A stretch of 64,000 bases of DNA from Phoenix dactylifera (Eukaryota > Streptophyta > Magnoliopsida > Arecales > Arecaceae). The stretch lies in contig NC_052392.1 of NCBI RefSeq assembly GCF_009389715.1, forward strand, positions 31,729,075-31,793,074. Reading direction: 5' to 3'. Positions 58,901 to 64,000 of this stretch are shown in pieces (the first letter of the stretch is position 1; the number at the start of each line of letters is the position of its first letter). The notes below the pieces were generated by a model, which saw only the letters and a list, made by a program, of their open reading frames with translations, had not been told where the DNA came from and did not search any database. The position numbers and the translations under genes are program-made.

Positions 58901-60406
58901 ATTGACAGCCCTGGAGGTGATGCTCTTGCTTCTGATTTGTAAGTGGTAATTAATAACTTGTATATCTTTTCATGATTGACATAGGACTTGCATAAACTAG
59001 AAGCAATACTTCTTGATTCCACAATTCATCTTTAACAGTTGTGTCATATGCTGTGTCTTTTCACCGGACTTGGTCTAGTTTTGGTTAGTAGGAGAATTAT
59101 GGCTCTTTTTCATCTTGTTATGGTCATTGGACTTGATTTTGTTGTTATTTCTACACCTTTCATTTTTCAAATTTTGTGATTTTTTCTTGTATCAACCCCT
59201 GCCCCCTCTTGTGCACGCTGGAAAAAAAGAAGTAAAAACTACCACCTAAGACACTTTTCCCTACTATACAAAGTGTAATTGATCATTTCTTGGATTTCCA
59301 CTTACTGCAAAAAGAGGTAATGATTTAACTTTTCATAATTGTTCCTTAAAACAATGCTTTGCTTAATATCCTTGACCTACATTTTGGTTACATGCGTGGT
59401 TCTAGATGCATTTTCATTTTGTTATTATGCATGCTACATTTCTCTTGTGATCTACGTTTCAGCTTGATTTTTTAGATAGATACTTGATAAAGTTGGTTCA
59501 CAAATTCTAAGGCTAGATATCAAATTACAGAAGGGACGAACAAAGTGCACAATGTGAGAGAATATCAATCTCAAGTCAAGGATGCTTGCAAGTAAGCATA
59601 GATGAGTCAACTTATGGGAGCTGATATTCGATGACAAAAGTAGAGGCAGATTTTGCCTTTATTAGAAGTGTTTCAACATTTTAGGGTGCTTGTAGTGGCA
59701 AGGATGCCTTGAGCTATAAATGGTCATGGAAAGCTTGTGCAATAGAATTGGACTAAGAAGGTGGTGACCAAGGTTTAAATCTGCAACAGGTTTCCATATT
59801 AGATTCATTGTGCTGTACTGATATCTTTTGGTACATTGCGAACCTATGGTGGAAGAAAAAGAATAGTAAAGATCATAACTTCTGATAATGGGAAAAATTG
59901 AAAAGAAAGAATAATGAAAAAAAGAAACTTAAAGCCTTATTTTGATGTGTTTTTATTATAGATGTTGATGTGTTTTTTATTATAGATGAAATAATAACTC
60001 TAGCACGGATGTTGACATTTCTCATTCCTTAGTGAATTTAAAACATGTGCAAGAGATGTATAAATGGGTTCATATGCACATAATGCAGTCTACTCCTTGT
60101 ATTATTTACTCGATACATGTAAATCTTCAGACGTCTATGCATACTTATTTGTTCTCTTAATGTCTGATGTTGGTTTATGCTTAATGTTAACAAATTTTAT
60201 TGAAATTTTTATACTCCGAGAGTTAAATGGTTGTGTTTTTGTTTAATTCAGGATGTGGAGGGAGATCAAGCTTCTTGCTGCCTCTAAACCTGTGATTGTA
60301 TCAATGTCTGATGTTGCTGCAAGTGGTGGATATTACATGGCTATGGCAGCAGAGACAATTGTTGCTGAGAATCTGACTTTAACTGGTTCAATTGGAGTAG
60401 TCACAG
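41940..60406 (+). CDS. SPPA: Chloroplast serine protease SPPA (protease IV), N-terminal nine exons
   Basis: Nine exons (41940-42458, 43038-43221, 46287-46424, 48907-49077, 49165-49268, 51034-51101, 55604-55767, 58869-58938, 60252-60406) join in consistent phase to 524 codons without a stop. The protein is an S49-family peptidase of thylakoid membranes, light-induced in Arabidopsis. Residues 1 to about 75 are Ser/Arg/Pro-rich, like a transit peptide. The first S49 domain holds the dyad lysine at 299 (GKYKSAGD, matching Lys209 of E. coli SppA). The second domain holds the nucleophile Ser497 ([12 protein letters not shown]) and the fold motif [13 protein letters not shown]. Introns follow GT-AG; the exon 5 donor (GTGCAA) is weak. 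Start chosen as the first ATG and for likeness to the Arabidopsis N-terminus. The remaining C-terminal part, about 150 residues, lies beyond the window. Confidence 0.95.
43038..43221 (+). CDS. SPPA: SPPA exon 2
   Basis: Starts ISDQLKSRF and ends DFKKS plus one base. Acceptor TTGTTGCAG, donor G|GTAAAT. Conserved stretches include [12 protein letters not shown] and LSCGWGK. Confidence 0.95.
43500..44180 (+). repeat. Possible LTR fragment in SPPA intron 2
   Basis: Has LTR texture: T-rich U3-like DNA, CCTATATAAAG near 43771, and a CT-rich leader-like part. Ends and target duplication were not found, so this is weak. Confidence 0.25.
44459..45085. mobile_element. hAT element with purine-rich core, SPPA intron 2
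   Basis: 627 bp starting CAAGGTTCAGTGAACCGG; the inverted right end reads CATGGTTCGCCGTAC. An 8-bp duplication GTGGTAAG flanks it (44451-44458 and 45086-45093). The core is GA-rich and includes a pure (GA)n run at 44692-44744. No transposase frame. Confidence 0.85.
45955..46111 (+). mobile_element. RTE-type LINE tail remnant
   Basis: GTGAAACGGAGGAAAGAGGA..CGTCTAGC..ACCCCACCTAGTTTGTGATCAAGGCTT followed by TTGAGTTGAG resembles the widespread 3' end of plant RTE-like LINEs (word GCCGACCCCA-TTAGT-GGGATAAGGCTT). Limits are approximate. Confidence 0.45.
46287..46424 (+). CDS. SPPA: SPPA exon 3
   Basis: Reads [20 protein letters not shown] to SSFLG. Acceptor CTTTGTAG, donor G|GTAAGT. Phase 1 at both ends. 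Confidence 0.95.
47949..48134. mobile_element. GTAC-rich hAT MITE, SPPA intron 3
   Basis: 186 bp with ends CAAGGTTCGCTGTACCGGT and (inverted) CAAGGTTCGCCGTACCGGT. The 8-bp duplication TTCCAGAC is perfect (47941-47948 and 48135-48142). The inside is built almost wholly of GGTACCG/CGGTACC words, so it can fold on itself. Confidence 0.93.
48907..49077 (+). CDS. SPPA: SPPA exon 4, catalytic lysine
   Basis: Reads [20 protein letters not shown]... and carries Lys299 of the Ser-Lys dyad. Acceptor TTTTTACAG, donor G|GTTATT, phase 1 at both ends. Confidence 0.94.
49165..49268 (+). CDS. SPPA: SPPA exon 5
   Basis: Reads [20 protein letters not shown] to MYDDE. Only an 87-base intron separates it from exon 4. 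The donor GTGCAA is weak but gives the right phase to exon 6. Confidence 0.92.
51034..51101 (+). CDS. SPPA: SPPA exon 6
   Basis: Reads [20 protein letters not shown] then DY plus two bases. Acceptor ATAATGCAG, donor AG|GTAATC. Confidence 0.92.
51558..52088 (+). repeat. Array of GAGTCGACCCCA motifs in the solo LTR
   Basis: About 18 degenerate copies of GAGTCGACCCCA spaced mostly 15-30 bases. A larger unit beginning CTGAGAGGGTCGACCCCA recurs three times. The same GAGTCGAC core is arrayed in the unrelated-looking LTR at 10788-11757. Confidence 0.85.
52490..52650 (+). repeat. Tandem array of about 32-bp units in the solo LTR
   Basis: Three close copies of GGTTTGTTGGTGAGCCCGTA plus AAACCAACGGTG, then two looser ones (GGTTTTTGGTGATCCCGGAA). 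Lies in the R/U5 side of the LTR. Confidence 0.85.
54189..54800. mobile_element. Truncated relative of the GTAC-rich hAT family, SPPA intron 6
   Basis: Left end CATGGTCTGCTGAACCGGT resembles the 44459 element. It is followed by GTACCGGTACCGGCCAGC words, then a long GA-rich stretch and a GCGCGC-rich stretch. 54193-54222 is an inverted repeat (GCTGAACC...GGTTCAGC). No matching right end or duplication was found. The 314-residue frame through it is an artefact of composition. Confidence 0.5.
55604..55767 (+). CDS. SPPA: SPPA exon 7
   Basis: Reads (S)[14 protein letters not shown] to [11 protein letters not shown]. Acceptor TAACTGCAG, donor G|GTTGGT. Confidence 0.94.
55853..56220. repeat. Degenerate repeats with CATA/TA microsatellites, SPPA intron 7
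   Basis: AAATC(A/T)T(C/T)AAGATTCCTGTT occurs four times (about 55856, 55991, 56100, 56183), each followed by a (CATA)n/(TA)n run. A related CACTTCACTAGAAA.GGTACTGACATC word recurs at 56017 and 56488. Confidence 0.75.
58869..58938 (+). CDS. SPPA: SPPA exon 8
   Basis: Reads (D)[20 protein letters not shown] then SD plus two bases. Acceptor TCTTTCAG, donor TT|GTAAGT. Carries the conserved RIDSPGG turn of the S49/ClpP fold. Confidence 0.95.
60252..60406 (+). CDS. SPPA: SPPA exon 9, catalytic serine
   Basis: Reads (L)[14 protein letters not shown] to [11 protein letters not shown] plus one base. Contains Ser497 of ASGGYY. Donor G|GTGAAT. The following exon (start of the ARF-LGKLYEKIG region) was not found before the window ends. 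Confidence 0.95.
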
Positions 60407-60864
60407 GTGAATTTGATGTCTTGATATTTCTTGTGGTTAATTTACTGAGATGCTGCTACCCTAGGATATTGGAATTTCTGTACTTGACTGGCCTTTCTTT
60501 TTGTGGGTAATTTTTGTGCATCTAAATATTTTTGGTCGAAAAATTACTGGGGATAAAATCATTATCTAATCTGTGAGATTATGTTTCAGTCTAACCATAG
60601 TAGGACCTCTTTAATGTTTTTTTTGTAATCATACACCGTATTTGCTATTTGGGTACTATTTTTACCTATTTCTTATGCGATTATGTACTTGTTTTATAGT
60701 TGACTTTTCCTTTCTTTTTTATTTTGAGATAAAAGGAGAGAGGGTCACCTTGTATTTAAAATTACCTAGGTCAGAGTTCTTGGGGATACACCACCCAAGA
60801 CTCGAGCGTGAGACTTCTGCTTCTGAGGTGAAGGAGGATGTCCCTGCAGCAATGCCCAATTTAA

Positions 60865-60966
<102 letters not shown>

Positions 60967-61541
60967 GACTCGAGTCTCACTTTAGTCCTTTTCTATGGAA
61001 ATCAGATTTTTGAAATATGAACTACAATAAAGGGAGTTATATATTGCTGGTTTTGTTTTGAATCGCATCATGTCCTACCCAGCTCTCTCTCTGCACCCCC
61101 TTCCCAATCTTTTCTTTTTTCGGTCCCCTTACCAGACGGATCCAAATCCCACCACTGTATTAAAGCAAAAACAAAGGGCATCATGCTACACAGGTTTTTT
61201 ATTTGACTAGAATATTCCAAGTGAAATATGACGCAGACTTTTCTGTTGATTGAAGACCAATACCTTCTTCAAGTATTATTTTAGAAGTGGTAACTTCTTG
61301 AAGAACAAGTGGAAAAAATTCTTGTGGGCCTAATATTTGAGTGGATTACTAATAAGTGAGAACGAGGAAGACCAGCTGATGCAGGATCAATTAGGGATAG
61401 CCTGCAAGGGCATAGGTGCATTAAGGAAAAGGATTTAATGAGGATTCAGGTTGATTAGATTGTTTGCTGCCTTTAACTTGTATATGAGGCTGAAGTGATC
61501 AATCTTTGAGATTGGGCTAATAAAAGAATCTGCAAGGTTTC

Positions 61542-61913
61542 TGTAACTGGTGCGGACACCAGTGCCAGGTCAGCCGGTCGCTAAGGATCCAGCCAGCTCA
61601 GCGGGTCCCAGCCGATTCAGCCAGCCTGATTTTATTTCAGATTGATTTATTTTAGTTAGATTTATTTTATGTTGATTGGATTTATTTGCATATTATCATT
61701 TTAGGGCCTTTTCGGGATTGTTTTATTTGTAGGGATCTATTTGTTATTTTGTGACCCCATTTATATGGGTTCACCCTCATGTTTAGGTTTTTGATGAATG
61801 ATGAAAGAAAATTAGCCTCCCTATCTTCTTCTTCCTCCTTCTTTCCCCTCCTCCTTTTCTCCCCCCTCCTCTTCTTCCCCCTTCGCTCTTCTTCCTGCAG
61901 TTGTCCTGCATCA
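61542..61913 (+). repeat. 5' LTR of the gypsy element (inferred)
   Basis: TGTAACTGGTG...CCTGCATCA. A 7-bp inverted repeat ACTGGTG-CGGA-CACCAGT sits at its start (61546-61563) and TTATATGG at about 61758 may be the TATA box. The partner LTR is outside the window, so limits rest on TG/CA and the primer site. Confidence 0.6.
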
Positions 61914-61917
61914 GCTT

Positions 61918-61929
61918 TGGTATCAGAGC
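61918..61929 (+). other. Initiator-Met tRNA primer-binding site
   Basis: TGGTATCAGAGC four bases after the proposed LTR end. Confidence 0.8.
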
Positions 61930-63846
61930 AGGCTGGCTTTGCCCCTGCTGCTAAAACCTCGGTCCGTTCTCATCAGAGGCAAAAGGGGGAAAACCCCTTT
62001 CGTCGGGCCCGTCCCACCGGCCGCCAAGCTCGCGGCCACCACGTCCCCCCCCCTCGCCGCCGGCTACACCGCACGGCACCGTCGCCTCCACCTCGCAGCG
62101 CCGTCCCGCCGCTGGTCCACCAACAGAAGACGCCGCGACCCCACGAGAGCCATCGGCCGCGCCTCTGTGGCCACCGCCCATGGCCGGACCCAAAGGGGCA
62201 ACGCCGCCGTTCCTTCCCATCGCCGCAGCTCGTCGCCTGAGGTCCTCCGTCGCTGCGCCCACCACCGCCATCAGCCACCTGCGTCGGATCCGCAGAGGGG
62301 CCGCTGCCGGAAGCCGCTGCCGGAGCCGTGACCGCCTCGCCGTCGGCTCGCCACCGGACGCCGCCGTCTGCCGGAGTCTCCCGTCGCCAGTACAGTCGCC
62401 GCGACCCTCCGCCCCTGCCCGCAGCCACCGCCGCGGAGATCGGCCTGCCCTCCCGAACCCATCGGGATGTTGAAGAAAAGATTAACGGGTAAGTCACAAA
62501 ACCCGTTAACCCGAATCCGGTAGCCCGGATGCCAAAAAAAAAAAAAAAAAGCGCACGTGATTTCACGTGACAAACCCGTAACGGGTATAGGGTCGGGTCA
62601 AACCCGATAACCCGGATCCTAACGGATCCGAGTTAAAAAAAAGAGAAAAAAAAAAGAAAAAAAAAGAAAAGTAAAAAAAAAGGTACGCACGTGACCGCAC
62701 GTGCCAAAAAAAAAAAAAAACTTACCTCTGGCTCTGTTCATCTTCTCCCTCTGTTCGCTCGCCGTCGCCGCCGCCCGTGAAGCGCCGCTCCACCCTAGCC
62801 GCTGCAGCCGTCGCCCCTCCGGCCTCGCCGCCCCTGCCACCGTTGAGATCCGTCGCCACTTCACCTCCCGTGCAGCACCGCCCTCGCCGCCTTGCTGTTT
62901 TCGCCTTCGCTCGCGCACAACGCCGCCCCACCTCAACGCACCGCCGTCTCCGCAACGCCGCTACCGCCGCCTCCGCCTCGCCGCCGCGTCGTACCGCCGA
63001 CGCCCACGACCTTCCTCCGGCCGCATCTCACCCGAGGCACGCCCGCCGTCCTCGCCCCGCCTAAGTACCGCCGCTCGCCTCCTTCCGTCGCCGCCTGCCA
63101 GCCGCCGCATACCCCACCCTTCATCTCTCTCACTGCCGGCCGTCTCTCCCAAAACCCCTCTCCCACTTCACACCATCACCTTCTCTTCCCCGCCCCTTCC
63201 ATTTTCTGCCACGGGCCCAATCTTGTCTTAGGCCTGATCCCTCAACGGGCCCAAGCCCAATCAGCCGGCCCATCGTCCACCAAGTTATTGAAGCTGCACT
63301 CAAGCCCGCTAAGTTTACTGGATCCAATCCTCACTTCGACAACTGGAGAGTCCATCAGCTGCAACCGCGCATCGATCGTCGCCCCAGCCCAAGTCAGGCT
63401 TCTTCCTTTACTGCAAATTTTATTTGTTTGTCTAAATTTAGAATTAATTAACTCTTATGTGCTCTATTGATATTGCTTCCTAAAAATTCAACACATCCAC
63501 TCCAAACAACACCAAAACCCTAGTAGTGGCCTGTCTTTGTTATTAATTGTAGGGCTACCTAATCTTTGGAAGTTCTTTGAGGCTCTGTGCAACCCTGCAA
63601 CACACTGAAAACTAGTACTATTTGACTGCAACTACTTATCTGAATTTGTTACGTAATTCAAAGCCAATTTCAATTGCTTGAGTTAGCTTCCGATTATATT
63701 GAGCATCTACTTTGCAATTTTAAATTCATTTCATGCATTAGGTCTACTTAGGAACCTTTATAGTTGGTCGGATCATACATTTTGTCATTCATTTTATGCA
63801 TCTACATAGTGGTCGTGTCGCATCTCATCCTGAGTCCCAATTAGGC
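61930..63846 (+). other. GC-rich leader of the gypsy element
   Basis: CpG- and CCGCC-rich, with open frames on both strands from composition. Two AT breaks hold poly-A runs beside GCACGTG words (62535-62575, 62690-62720) and an ACCCGTTAACCCG/CGGGT cluster. No known protein was recognised. Confidence 0.5.
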
Positions 63847-64000
63847 ATGGATTCCAAAATCGAAGCTCTATTAAAAGCTATCCAAGACACTAACGTTCAA
63901 ATCCAAAACAACAATGCCCAAATTCATGACCTAACCACAATGTCCACCCAGGTTAATACCCGACTTGATTCAATCGAGGTTTCACTTCAGAGGGTTATTG
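63847..64000 (+). CDS. Start of gypsy gag (cut by window end)
   Basis: ATG at 63847 opens a frame of 51 codons to the edge (MDSKIEALLKAIQDTN..., then STQVNTRLDSIEVSLQRVI). The heptad pattern suggests a coiled coil, as at the N-terminus of many plant gypsy gags. The domain itself is out of view. Confidence 0.5.
   Translation, partial: MDSKIEALLKAIQDTNVQIQNNNAQIHDLTTMSTQVNTRLDSIEVSLQRVI

Larger units (their letters stand above)
61542..64000 (+). mobile_element. Ty3/gypsy element, left part, in SPPA intron 9
   Basis: A 372-bp 5' LTR (61542-61913), an initiator-Met primer site, a 1.9-kb GC-rich leader and the first codons of gag. The element continues past the window. It lies between SPPA exon 9 and the missing exon 10, in the same direction as the gene. 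Confidence 0.65.

Noticed and set aside
61779..63470. Many long frames on both strands
   Set aside because: They are open because CpG-rich DNA has few stop codons; they lie in a retrotransposon leader and no domain is recognised.

Overview
The window is nuclear plant DNA. It has long AT-rich intergenic and intronic stretches, LTR retrotransposons primed by initiator-Met and Asp tRNAs, plant hAT, Harbinger and Au-SINE type elements, and three recognisable plant genes. The very GC-rich first exon of the protease gene and the mix of elements suggest a monocot with a medium or large genome. This is inference; nothing here names the species.

Positions 1-26 kb are a retrotransposon graveyard. From the left it holds: a nearly complete Athila-type Ty3/gypsy element on the minus strand that keeps an open gag-protease-reverse transcriptase frame but has lost RNase H and integrase; a beheaded Ty1/copia fragment; a collapsed chromovirus-like gypsy element with its 3' LTR start; a non-autonomous hAT-like element; a Ty1/copia 5' LTR with a broken gag; an LTR end related to the chromovirus; and a decayed L1-type LINE into which a hAT MITE jumped, leaving a clean 8-bp target duplication.

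From 26 kb onward there are host genes. A small single-exon SOB5-LIKE (SOFL) gene lies at 26.5-27.0 kb and carries a 15-residue Asp run made by a trinucleotide microsatellite. The eIF5 gene has a TATA/telo-box promoter near 32.5 kb, a leader intron of about 5.3 kb carrying an Au-type SINE, a perfect 77-bp duplication and a Harbinger-like MITE, and an intronless coding exon at 38301-39641. A possible in-frame, weak-context upstream ORF precedes the eIF5 start. A broken receptor-kinase fragment lies antisense at 41 kb.

The chloroplast serine protease SPPA gene starts at 41940. Nine consecutive exons, all with matching phases, can be read to 60406, ending just after the catalytic serine. The rest of the gene lies past the right edge. 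Its introns are swollen by insertions: two hAT elements with 8-bp target duplications and a truncated relative, a solo LTR with a 5-bp target duplication and two internal repeat arrays, a LINE tail, microsatellites, and in intron 9 the start of another gypsy element running off the window.

The genes do not form a pathway. The more unusual signals are the eIF5 upstream ORF, the same GAGTCGAC motif arrayed in two different LTR families, and the GTAC-rich hAT family found only in SPPA introns within this window.
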